Below, piece after piece: positions 1 through 8,707 of a DNA stretch of 64,000 bases; the stretch's first letter is position 1; each line of letters opens with the position of its first letter. Origin of the DNA: Phaeodactylum tricornutum CCAP 1055/1 (lineage: Eukaryota > Bacillariophyta > Bacillariophyceae > Surirellales > Neidiaceae); the NCBI RefSeq assembly GCF_000150955.2, contig NC_011669.1:759667-823666 (forward strand). The letters are read 5' to 3'. The notes beneath the pieces are model-generated. The model was not told the DNA's origin. It searched no databases and saw nothing but the letters and a program-made list of their open reading frames with translations. Both the position numbers and the translations under genes were made by a program.

Positions 1-475
1 CGCGACTGGCCTGATGTGGCTATTGAGGAGCAATGACACTGTGACCAGTGTCGTGCGTTCCAGCATCCAGGTCTAAACGAATAAAGTGTTTACCATGGAA
101 TTTACTATAGGCACTCTCGTTTGAACCAACCAAGGCTTGCTGCGCTTTGGCTTGAAAGTATTGCTCTCTAGACAAAGGTATTTCAGATCGCAGTCTTTCT
201 TGAGCCGTTGGAGGGAAACTTTACAGATAATTAGTTTTACAGTTAGTTGCAAACCTTGTTTCACAAAGTCAAGGTGGGAATCTGAACGAGAGAAGGCCAG
301 ACGGTGCGAAAAGGTGGAAAACGTAGAAACTCACAATCCATTAGCTCACGTGTGCGAAGCGGTTACACAACACCGGCGTCAAAGTTGTGGGCGTTGGACA
401 AACGATAGCTGGAGGCTTTAAAGGCATCGTGTTCAATATTCTTCCAAGAGCGTTTTTTTTAAGGACAAGGGAAAT
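1..475. other. 5' spacer with possible tail of an upstream gene
   Basis: No confident gene. The first frame reads ten sense codons after the edge and then stops (bases 34-36), and the second frame is open until about base 84. Either could be the C-terminus of a gene lying to the left, but neither can be recognised from so few residues. The rest is the probable promoter and 5' UTR of the coiled-coil gene starting at 476, and it includes one copy of the recurrent TTACAGT motif. Confidence 0.4.
237..243. promoter_or_regulatory. TTACAGT motif upstream of coiled-coil gene
   Basis: Exact copy of a 7-base motif (TTACAGT/ACTGTAA) that recurs in the spacers of this window. It lies about 230 bases before the ATG at 476. 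The regulatory role is inferred only from recurrence and position. Confidence 0.25.
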
Positions 476-2563
476 ATGAAGGGGTTGTTGATGCTGGCGT
501 TGGCTCTGTGGTTTACGAGCAACGATGCCGTCGAGGGGCAGAATCGCTTTGCGAAATTGTTCAAAATGAATGCAGAGGAACGAAGAAACACTCCAGGTGC
601 AGCGCGTAGTAATCAACCGGAAGTGTCTTGCATTGGACCTGAGAAGCTCGATATTATTACAGAAGAACTTCGAGCGTCCGAGAAAGCACGAGATATAGCC
701 GTCAATGAATTAGCGACCGAACGTGAAAAAGTTGAGCAGTTGAAAGCGGACGTGATCGAGTTGAGAAAAGACGCCAATTTGCGATTGGAACAAATGTCCC
801 GGTCGTCCGAGTCGGCACAGCGAGTTTCTGCCGCTCAGGAAGCCCTATCAAAACGAATATCAGAAATGCAGGTGAAAACAAACCGGGAAGTTGAAATGCT
901 TAAGGAGTCTCTGGGGAAACGAGACGAAGAGCTCAAGGCGGCCGAACGAACCCATAACGAGCTAACCAAGCGCCACAAGGCTGAAGTTGAGGAAGAGATG
1001 ACGAAAATAAACGAAAAGTGGAAAGGTAAAATTGAAGAACTTGAGCTTGTTTTAAAGAGAAAGATAGAAGCTGCCGATGAACAGTGCCAGGTTTCTGCGC
1101 ATCAAGGAATCGACGAAAAGCTTCAGAACGAAAATGACCTGTTATCAGACGAGCGGAAAAGGGCCAAATCATTGGAACAAGATCTCGCTGTGCTAGCCGG
1201 AGAACAGCGTGTATTACAACAAATGTACAGCAAGCTTGAGTTGAAGTATGAAGCAAAACTGACAGAAACCGACGAGGAAAAATCTGCTTACTTTCGGAAA
1301 AGTCTTGACGAAGAAGTAGCAAAACAGGTTGATCAAATCACGACGAAACTTCAATCCCAAATAGCAGCAGTGAAAGATGAACGGGATTCGTTCGTGAGTG
1401 AGATGAAGCAAAAGCTTGACTCTGATCACTTTACGCTCATCGAAAGCAAAGAGCGAGAAATGGCCGACTTCAAGCGGGGCATGGAGGCGAAAGTCGCTCA
1501 AGTGAATGAAGAAAAGCTATCGCTGGCGAATCGTTTTGACTCAAAAACGGGTGAAATAGAGGCTAAATGGCAAAAGGCTTTCCAGTCTTTAAGAAAAGAA
1601 CATGAGGAGAGCGTAAAAAGTGCTGAATCTAGCGCTAAGAAAGCGCTGGATGAATTACGAAGAAAGACCGAAATCGACACAAAAAGAGTCACCGATTCAT
1701 TGCAGCAAGACTTTGAGAGTCAAAAGCAAGTACTTAATGAAAGAATCAATACGCTTGCAACTGCCGAAAGAGCACACAACGAGGCTGTAAAGGTAAGGAT
1801 GCTCACGTTGAAAATAGACGGTTTGAGGTTCATTGCCAACTCTTCCTCAATCAATCTTGCACAGGACGCTGAATTTTGGAAGAGAAGTTTCAACCAAAGG
1901 TCGTATCTCAATACAACACACATTGGATCCGATGCTTTGGATTTCGCAACAAAATTGAAGGTTCAGGCTTCCGAAAAAGCTGCAATTGTGAGAGAAACGG
2001 TGTTATCTCACTACATGTACAGCAAAGCCTATGTATTGAAGCAGAGAGACTTTGTGCATATGTGCACCAAGCCCTATGTTAAAATGACGACGGTCTTCTA
2101 CCAGCGACACCTGAGTGGTCATGTGAATTCCGTACTTGTTGCTATTCGACCGCAGTATGCAAAGCACATTGTCCCTCTCTTGAACGAAACTTCGGTAGGA
2201 ATTGTCCATGGGCGTGAAGAAGTGACGAAGCATGTTAGTGGAGCGTTTGCTGAAATAGTCTACCAATTTCGCCAAACTTGCCCTAAACTGAAAGCTGCTG
2301 TCGAGACTGCTCCAGACAAAGTCAGAATTAACATCGCTCACGCGTGTTCAGAACCACATCGCACTGTCGAAGTATTTTTGAAATATACTGGCTTCCTTGT
2401 GGTGCTTCTCTTGCGCAACAGACTGCTACGGCTCCTGTGGTTAGTCATTCGACTTTCTCTCGGACTTGCTTGGTTCTTTTGTCCATTTAGGCTCCTTTTC
2501 CGTCGATCTACGAAAGTTTCGGTTCGTGCCGAGACTACGGATGGCAAACTTAGTGCACAGTAG
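476..2563 (+). CDS. secretory-leader long coiled-coil protein with C-terminal membrane segment
   Basis: I do not recognise a family. The ATG at 476 opens with a hydrophobic leader (residues 1-19, MKGLLMLALALW then SNDAVEG), so the product probably enters the ER. Residues from about 60 to 430 are almost continuous Glu/Lys/Gln-rich coiled coil. The C-terminal quarter is more mixed, and a strongly hydrophobic, Arg-punctuated stretch near the C-terminus (bases about 2385-2510) looks like one or two membrane segments. Bases 1793-1864 start GTAAGG, end CTTGCACAG, are 72 bases long and hold no stop. This is very likely an intron that simple ORF reading retains; removing it gives 671 instead of 695 residues and joins two coiled-coil parts. 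The next gene downstream also encodes a leader-bearing coiled-coil protein on the same strand. Possible roles as a tether or scaffold are guesses. Confidence 0.8.
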   Translation: MKGLLMLALALWFTSNDAVEGQNRFAKLFKMNAEERRNTPGAARSNQPEVSCIGPEKLDIITEELRASEKARDIAVNELATEREKVEQLKADVIELRKDANLRLEQMSRSSESAQRVSAAQEALSKRISEMQVKTNREVEMLKESLGKRDEELKAAERTHNELTKRHKAEVEEEMTKINEKWKGKIEELELVLKRKIEAADEQCQVSAHQGIDEKLQNENDLLSDERKRAKSLEQDLAVLAGEQRVLQQMYSKLELKYEAKLTETDEEKSAYFRKSLDEEVAKQVDQITTKLQSQIAAVKDERDSFVSEMKQKLDSDHFTLIESKEREMADFKRGMEAKVAQVNEEKLSLANRFDSKTGEIEAKWQKAFQSLRKEHEESVKSAESSAKKALDELRRKTEIDTKRVTDSLQQDFESQKQVLNERINTLATAERAHNEAVKVRMLTLKIDGLRFIANSSSINLAQDAEFWKRSFNQRSYLNTTHIGSDALDFATKLKVQASEKAAIVRETVLSHYMYSKAYVLKQRDFVHMCTKPYVKMTTVFYQRHLSGHVNSVLVAIRPQYAKHIVPLLNETSVGIVHGREEVTKHVSGAFAEIVYQFRQTCPKLKAAVETAPDKVRINIAHACSEPHRTVEVFLKYTGFLVVLLLRNRLLRLLWLVIRLSLGLAWFFCPFRLLFRRSTKVSVRAETTDGKLSAQ

Positions 2564-2640
2564 ATGTTCCAGTTAACTATTAAGGGTTTTATTTCACACA
2601 TGAGATGTGATAACAAGAAGACGGTCAGTGTGGCTTTCCA

Positions 2641-2800
2641 CAACAGGACAAGATTGACTGTAAGTAGATGCTTTCTTTTATTTACACTTATATATAATTC
2701 TCTGCCAACATGTCTGTAAATAAAAGAAAGCATCTACTTACAGTCAATCTTGTCTGTAAATAAAAGAAAGCATCTACTTACAGTCAATCTTGTCCTGTTG
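2641..2800. repeat. 46-bp inverted repeat with 40-bp tandem duplication
   Basis: Bases 2641-2686 are the exact reverse complement of 2755-2800. In addition, 2711-2750 and 2751-2790 are identical 40-bp direct repeats, so the left arm can pair with either copy (46 bp with the second, about 36 bp with the first). The AT-rich loop contains a TATATA stretch. Each arm carries the ACTGTAA motif. The structure begins 77 bases after one stop codon and ends 204 bases before the next ATG. It could be a small foldback element, a 3'-end or regulatory hairpin, or a product of replication slippage. No transposase or clear target-site duplication is visible. The remainder of the spacer 2564-3004 shows nothing else. 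Confidence 0.9.
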
Positions 2801-3004
2801 CGGAGCCATCCAAATCGGCTGACAGTTTCGTGGAATGAAAAACCTGACTCTTTCGCGAAGATGTAAGACAGACAACGTCGGTCTTGAAGGCATCAGGGAC
2901 ATAAAACGACCTGTCGGGAGAAGGCACAATCGCTGAATCGAATACTGCTATAGTTTTCAACAGCAGTATACTCAGCCCAAGTTGGCAATTTTGTCTTGCC
3001 TGTA

Positions 3005-3721
3005 ATGGCTCCCTTCCTTGGCATGCTATTGGCACTGCCTCTCATTCTTCCGTCAAACGCCTTTGTTTTCCGAACGCCGTACATTGATTTCAAGAGAACC
3101 CAATTATATTTGCTTGACCCCGTAAGTGCTGGAATCGGAATGGATGGTGCTGCTGGTATAGGCATCGGGGTGGAAGAAGCAATAAACGTAGGTATCGCTG
3201 TCGCTTCAGCATTCGTTGGGACAGCTTCTCAGCTCCCACGCATTCGAGCATTAGAGCAGGAATTAAAAATCGCCCGTGATTCTCTCGATCTTATGGAGCA
3301 TCAAATGAATACAAGAATCAGCGAGCTCGAGGATAAGCTTTTCGAAATTGATCGAGAATTTGAGAATCAAACAGACAGGTTCAAAAGATCATACGACAAA
3401 CAACAGTTGGAAGATCTGGAGCGCATTACGAAGAAGATGAAGGTTGACTTTCAATATAAGCTGGAAATCAAGTTGGAAGAAGAAAAGTCAAAGCTTCTCA
3501 CGAAACAGCTTGATCTTGTGAATGGCGTGACAGGAAAGAGGCAAGCCGAGCTGGCCGAGCTCCGCTTGAGACAGATAGCCATGGAACACGAAAACTCCAC
3601 TCTTCAAAAGGCGCAACAAAAAGCAGACGAAGAACTCGGTCGCTTACGCGAAGCGAGCGCGAAAGAGCAAAGGTGGTGGTCTTTCCAGTGGCGCAAAAAT
3701 AGTAACAATTTAAAAGTGTAA
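3005..3721 (+). CDS. small coiled-coil protein with plastid-type bipartite leader
   Basis: No family recognised; 238 residues. The first ATG in frame is 3005 (an upstream TTG is open but unlikely). The N-terminus is a textbook signal peptide (MAPFLGMLLALPLILPSNA) followed directly by Phe-Val-Phe. In diatoms, A|F at the signal-peptide cleavage site is the established mark of import into the complex plastid, so I infer a plastid protein. Residues about 35-78 are Gly/Ala/Ile-rich and may insert in a membrane. From about 78 to 230 the sequence is heptad-like coiled coil rich in Glu, Lys and Leu. It sits 440 bases behind another leader-bearing coiled-coil gene on the same strand, with a strong foldback between them. 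Its stop lies only 39 bases from the stop of the convergent transporter gene. Confidence 0.8.
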   Translation: MAPFLGMLLALPLILPSNAFVFRTPYIDFKRTQLYLLDPVSAGIGMDGAAGIGIGVEEAINVGIAVASAFVGTASQLPRIRALEQELKIARDSLDLMEHQMNTRISELEDKLFEIDREFENQTDRFKRSYDKQQLEDLERITKKMKVDFQYKLEIKLEEEKSKLLTKQLDLVNGVTGKRQAELAELRLRQIAMEHENSTLQKAQQKADEELGRLREASAKEQRWWSFQWRKNSNNLKV

Positions 3722-3760
3722 CCGTGCGAATCTACTCTGGTTTTTAAAAGCTAATGAAAT

Positions 3761-5469
3761 CTATTCTGTCTTTGATTTGCTCAGGGGCTTTGGTATTGAT
3801 GTGATCATCGTAGCCTGTATAATAGCAGCCGCAAAGAAGCAGGCGCTGACCAGCTTGAAGACAATACTTGCTTCTAAAACATTTGTGGCGTAAGTGCCCG
3901 AAACAACAACAGCGTTCAAAGGAAGACGGAAAATATTGAGAATGGCACCTTGCAGGGCATCTGGAACATACTTCGATCGAAGAGTTCCAGCCACAGGCAT
4001 GAACAGCCCAACGCAAAACTCGACGATCAGAAAGCTACCAATGACCATTTGCTGGCAATTTAGGCCTCCGGGTGTTTCAATGGCGGACAGGCACAGAACC
4101 GGAATTGCCATACTAGCACTAGCAAGAAGGTACACGAAGGATGCGCACAATTCCGACGAACTGTCTTTGGGGACAAACGCGTTGATTCCGGCCTGCAGCA
4201 GAGGAAATAAAAGGCCGCCAATTGTTATCGACATCATTAGAGCCGAAAAGACACACCCTGTCGGTACACCGCCAGGTGGATCTAACGACAAAAGAGTCGG
4301 AACCCACATGAAAACGAAGGTATACATGGCTCCCTCGGAGAGCGCCTGTGTCAAGCCAATGCGCCAGACATTCGAATTAGAAATCGTTGTTTTCCAACCC
4401 TCAATAAATTGGTGTGTCAAACTCGATTTTTCGTGATCTCCTCTTTGTTCCTCGCCATAATTTTCCTCCCAACCCAGAATTAGCAAAAGAGCCAAAGTGG
4501 TTAGGCCCACAGCACCGTGGAAGGGTCCAATTTGTCCGAGAAAATCCTCCAATACCTGAGCGACAATGCCAGCCATAACAGCAGTGCTCCCATTAACAAT
4601 TGAGCACTGAGAGTAGGTTCGCGAAAGCCACTCGTCGGGGTATCCCCGCTTTCTGTGCTCCGTTGTCATCCAACTTTCAAAGGCCGAGAACAAGAGGTTC
4701 GTGCTGACACCCCCCATAACACGCCCCACCAGAAGAATTGTAAAATTGTCGAAACCCTCCATGACATTTATAAGGATTTCCAAAACACAGTAGACAATAC
4801 AAGATCGTTTGCGACCAAACTTGTCTACGAAAGAACCAAGAAAGGGCGCAAAAATACCTCCGCTCAAAAACCCAGTCAAAAATAGAGCAGAAACGTTGAC
4901 TCCATAAGACATGTATAGCGTGTACATGTGCGTTCCCTGCATCCAATCTGCCAGCATTATGACAGCATACACCGTCACGTACATGGTGCGAAAGCCGTGA
5001 AACTCGGTCAGCAGCTCGTGATGATGCAGTTTTGTCTCTTCGACCTGTCCTTTTTGTCGCGCCGGGGACATTGCTTCAAATTCGGCTAGGCGATCGACAA
5101 GCTCATGCTTGAGACCGCTGACACGAAGTCCACGCTCGCGCAGCTCTTGCTTTAGCTCGACAACGGTAAATCTACACCAGTGAGCTGCAGGCTTCCGGTT
5201 CGAGACCTGTGCAGCATCTGCCGGGTGTTTTTGCACATATTCCTTGTCTTCTTTCTCTTCGTCGGGAACGTAGAGCGTCGATATGATGCCGGTAGCAATC
5301 AGTAAGCCAGTCATCAGTAAAAGAATATCCAACGCCCTATTGCAAGAAAATTACAGGCTATTAAAGACACCGGCGACACAGGCACCTTTCAGTGAAGCAA
5401 CAGTTATATTTACCATTCCGGCCAGTCCGGCAAGTATGATTTAACGACATCCAGAGCTCCCACAAGCAT
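3761..5469 (-). CDS. MFSD5/MOT2-like molybdate-anion transporter with SAP domain
   Basis: Major facilitator superfamily protein resembling animal MFSD5 and algal MOT2 molybdate transporters, which act in membranes on molybdate or related anions. Diagnostic stretches include DKFGRKRS after the early helices and GRVMGGVSTNLLFSAFESW. About twelve hydrophobic segments follow. Two exons are supported: 5469-5414 gives MLVGALDVVKSYLPDWPEW and 5336-3761 gives the rest, with a 77-base intron (donor GTAAAT, acceptor CAATAG) that keeps frame; total 543 residues. The family is usually about 450. The surplus is a soluble insert after the first helix containing a clear SAP motif (residues about 75-107, FTVVELKQELRERGL...), normally a nucleic-acid-binding fold and unexpected here. 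Substrate is inferred from family only. Tail to tail with the preceding gene. Confidence 0.85.
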
Positions 5470-6084
5470 ATTAATTGGAAGCAACTCTTTAAAACAGTGC
5501 TATCGTAGCTCTTGTAGGATGCAATGGTATAAAGCGAAGTGCTCGTTCACTGATGCGAGTACGTTGTGTGCCTTGGTCCGAAAAGTCTCGTCACTTTCCC
5601 GCCGATGATGCTTTTGCCGTGTTTTTTGTTAGCTTCATACTCGACTCGTTGGCGCTCGCCGATTGCCATTCGGCATATGGTACTTCTCGGTGAGACTTTC
5701 GAAGACAGTAATCGGGTATCCTCCGCCAGTAAGATGACAACGTCTTTCAGCCGTTGCGTCTTGTCATGACAACCGTTGGGCATGCGCGCTCGGACATCAA
5801 CCAATCTAAAGTTATGATTGACTGTGAAAATGTGGTCGAGACCAAATTAGGAAATCTGCCTTGCGTTGGGAAGCGTCTGTCTGTAGCACGGATATGTACA
5901 TTGCAACGCCCATCCGCCAACCAAAAACAGTTTTTGTACGGACCATCGATGAGCGACCATTTTGTTCCGCGCCGTTACAATTCCTGTCTTCCATCGCGTT
6001 GCCAGCATCATTGCTCTTGAGCGATTGTGGCAGTAATCGGGGGACCGTATAAGACAATTAGCAGGAGTGGTATCGCTTTTGAAG
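5470..6084. other. divergent promoter spacer, transporter / IMPDH
   Basis: No gene recognised. Short open frames occur on both strands, but none shows a domain, leader or splice-linked continuation. As the only sequence between two divergently transcribed genes it should hold both promoters and 5' UTRs. No clear TATA or CCAAT box stands out. Confidence 0.5.
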
Positions 6085-7751
6085 ATGAGTAACGGATCCA
6101 AGCTTCTCGATATTGACGAAGAGACTCTCAATTCGGGAGCGGAAGGGTAGGTTGCAAAGGCATCACGTGCATCATCTTGTGGGTCGTGCTCCTCGAATCG
6201 ATACGGTTCAAATCATGCGCTGACTCTCGTACATTCTTTCATTCTTTAGCTTTACACCTTCTCAGATCTTCGTCAGAAATCCAGGATGTGTGGCTTTCAC
6301 TTACGATGATCTTATCATGATGCCCGGTCACATTGGGTTCGGTCTCAACGATATCGACATTTCTTCTCAGTTGACGCGCAACATTAAGTTGCAAGCCCCG
6401 TTTGTTTCCAGTCCAATGGATACGGTCACGGAACATACGATGGCCATTCAAATGGCTTTGCAAGGAGGCATAGGAATCATCCACTCGAATATGAGTCCAG
6501 AAGAGCAAGCGGATCAAGTGCGCACAGTAAAAAAGTTTAAAAATGGATTCATTACGGATCCGATCTGTTTGTCCCCGGATAATACTGCAGAAGATGTTTT
6601 TAAGACCAAGGCCAAACGCGGCTTTTCTTCTTTCCCAATCACGGAAGGCGGGAAGATGGGAGGTAAACTTTTGGGGATTATTTCAAATCGTGACACTTCC
6701 TTCATTGAAGATCCGACGGCCAAAATTTCTGTTTTCATGACTCCGCGAGATGCCTTGGTGGTCGCGCAGGACGGTATTTCCTTACAGGAAGCCAATGATG
6801 TACTGAAGATTTCCAAAAAAGGCAAACTTCCCGTTGTCAACGAGCAGGATGAATTAGTCGCCTTGATTGCCCGCACGGACTTGCAAAAGCAGCGAGACAA
6901 CCCCTTGGCGTCCAAAGAGTCGGTTAACAAACAGCTACTAGTTGGAGCATCGATTGGTACACGCCCAGAGGACCGTGATCGCGCCAGACTTTTGGTTGAA
7001 GCCGGTGTGGACGTGATTGTGGTCGATTCCAGTCAAGGCGACTCTATCTATCAGCTCGACATTATTCGTCATTTAAAAGAACTAGTACCCTCGAGTGGAC
7101 GTCATTGGGGGCAACTGCGTCACTCCATCGCAAGCCTATCATTTAATTCAAGCTGGCGCCGACGGACTTCGTGTAGGTATGGGTATTGGCAGCATTTGCA
7201 CCACCCAAGAAGTGTGCGCTGTCGGCAGAGCGCAGGCAAGTGCAGTATATCATGTTGCCAAATTCGCACGTAAACATGGCATTCCGATTATTGCGGATGG
7301 TGGTGTCAAATCAACGGGGCACATCACTAAGGCCTTATGTTTGGGAGCTGGTTGTGTTATGATGGGAAGTATGTTGGCAGGAACCGACGAATCGCCTGGT
7401 GAATATTTCTACCAAGACGGTGTTCGCTTGAAACGCTATCGGGGAATGGGAAGCTTAGAAGCTATGAATAAGGGTAGTGAGAAGCGCTATGTTTGGGATG
7501 ACACGACGACTGCCGTTAAGGTCGCGCAAGGTGTGAGTGGAGCTGTTCAGGATAAGGGCACACTTCGTCGATACGTCCCCTATCTCATGCAAGGTGTTCG
7601 TCACGGTCTTCAAGATGCTGGTTGCAAGAGCGTCAAAGAGGCGCAAGAAAGGCTTTATTCAGACAAGTTGCGATTTGAAATCCGTTCGCCGGCTGCTCAA
7701 GCAGAGGGTGGCGTCCATGGCCTCCACAGCTTCCAGAAGCGACTTTATTAA
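6085..7751 (+). CDS. IMPDH: inosine-5'-monophosphate dehydrogenase (one frame break)
   Basis: Catalyses NAD-dependent oxidation of IMP to XMP, the committed step of GTP synthesis. Exon 1 (6085-6146) gives [20 protein letters not shown]; a 103-base intron (GTAGGT...TTTAG) follows; exon 2 (6250-7751) resumes with FTPSQIF, the expected IMPDH start region. The TIM-barrel halves flank a CBS pair. The substrate-loop cysteine is present in GSICTTQEV, and the flap YRGMGS and the VIADGG strand are intact. Around 7083-7094 the frame shifts by one base: the upstream frame reads LKEL, while the downstream frame reads [10 protein letters not shown], which is what the family expects. One surplus base, probably the G at 7085, explains it. 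Allowing for that, the protein is 520 residues, normal for IMPDH. Since everything else is conserved I favour a sequence error or very recent lesion over a pseudogene. Confidence 0.9.
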
Positions 7752-7963
7752 TCCCGTCAATCTAGACCTCTTCCGCAGTGCACTTGTTGAGCAGATCAGT
7801 TAGCTTTCCTATAGATCTTCATTATTTCACAACCAACCTAGACTGTTTCAACAAAGTTGGTGTTCTGAAAGCTGAAAATGACGTATTTCGCTTCTAAAAT
7901 AGCTATTGTTTTTACATTAGGAATCTGTGAGGATTGAAGGACTTGGATAAGGGGTTTTTTCTC

Positions 7964-8707
7964 TTAAACTTGCTGCACCGCACGGCGCTCCAATGCGTCC
8001 CGGAATTGCTTCCATCGGAGTACAGGGGCCAACGAAGGATCAAGCTTCACAGCCTTGCAGACAATATCCAAACTCTTCAAGGAGTGACCTTGCTTCATTT
8101 CAAAAAGAGCGTAAGCTTGCAAAACTTTGGCTGAACAGGCACACTCCTCATCCTTGGCACTTTCCAGAACGGCGATACGAAAAAAGTTGAGAAAAACTGA
8201 TCTTGTTTGCTTGATATCCCCTAGACGCTGCAACAGAAGCGCCAGCAGAAGGGTCGTCACGGCCAACTTCGCGTGGTCGCAGTGTTCATCATCAGCCGAA
8301 AGCTCGTCTATTACACGACGGTAGATCGTTTCCGCATGGCCAGGCTTGCCATCCTTAATCTTACGGAGAGCAAAGTAGTGCTTTTTGGCGAGTAGCATAA
8401 AATCGTCTTGGTAGTCGGCCGAGTTGAAGTTTTTAGCTTGACCTAAGGTCCGTCTGCGTTCTTCTCGCATAACCTTGGTGTAGTAATGGAGACTCTGATC
8501 AATCCACTGTTTCCGTCTTTCTTCCGCCAAAATACGATGCACGGACACTTCCTCTCCAGCAGCGTTTGAGTTCCGAGGGGCCCTGGGTGAAAAGTTCGGC
8601 TTCGTCGTGACAGGCGACTTTGGCGAATACGAAGTGACATCAAACATGAGACCGCATAAGGTGACAACGTACAAAAAGATGGAGGCAGTAGATGAGCGTG
8701 ATTTCAT
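7964..8707 (-). CDS. leader-bearing helical (TPR-like) protein, unknown function
   Basis: 247 residues from a clear ATG at 8707. The N-terminus has a signal-peptide-like segment (about residues 8-27, IFLYVVTLCGLMFDVTSYS), so the protein may enter the ER or, via it, the plastid; there is no perfect A|F site. Residues about 55-240 are predicted helical by composition, with helix pairs resembling degenerate TPR units (for example GHAETIYRRVIDEL and SLKSLDIVCKAVKLDPSLAPVL, the latter with the TPR-like spacing of Ala, Leu and Pro). I do not recognise an orthologue. It is convergent with the IMPDH gene with about 210 bases between stops, and is followed upstream by the long gene-poor spacer. Confidence 0.65.
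   Translation of the reverse strand: MKSRSSTASIFLYVVTLCGLMFDVTSYSPKSPVTTKPNFSPRAPRNSNAAGEEVSVHRILAEERRKQWIDQSLHYYTKVMREERRRTLGQAKNFNSADYQDDFMLLAKKHYFALRKIKDGKPGHAETIYRRVIDELSADDEHCDHAKLAVTTLLLALLLQRLGDIKQTRSVFLNFFRIAVLESAKDEECACSAKVLQAYALFEMKQGHSLKSLDIVCKAVKLDPSLAPVLRWKQFRDALERRAVQQV

Noticed and set aside
6085-7751. IMPDH as a pseudogene
   Set aside because: Only one frame break; splice sites, catalytic Cys, flap and length are intact, which fits a sequence error or a single allele better than decay.
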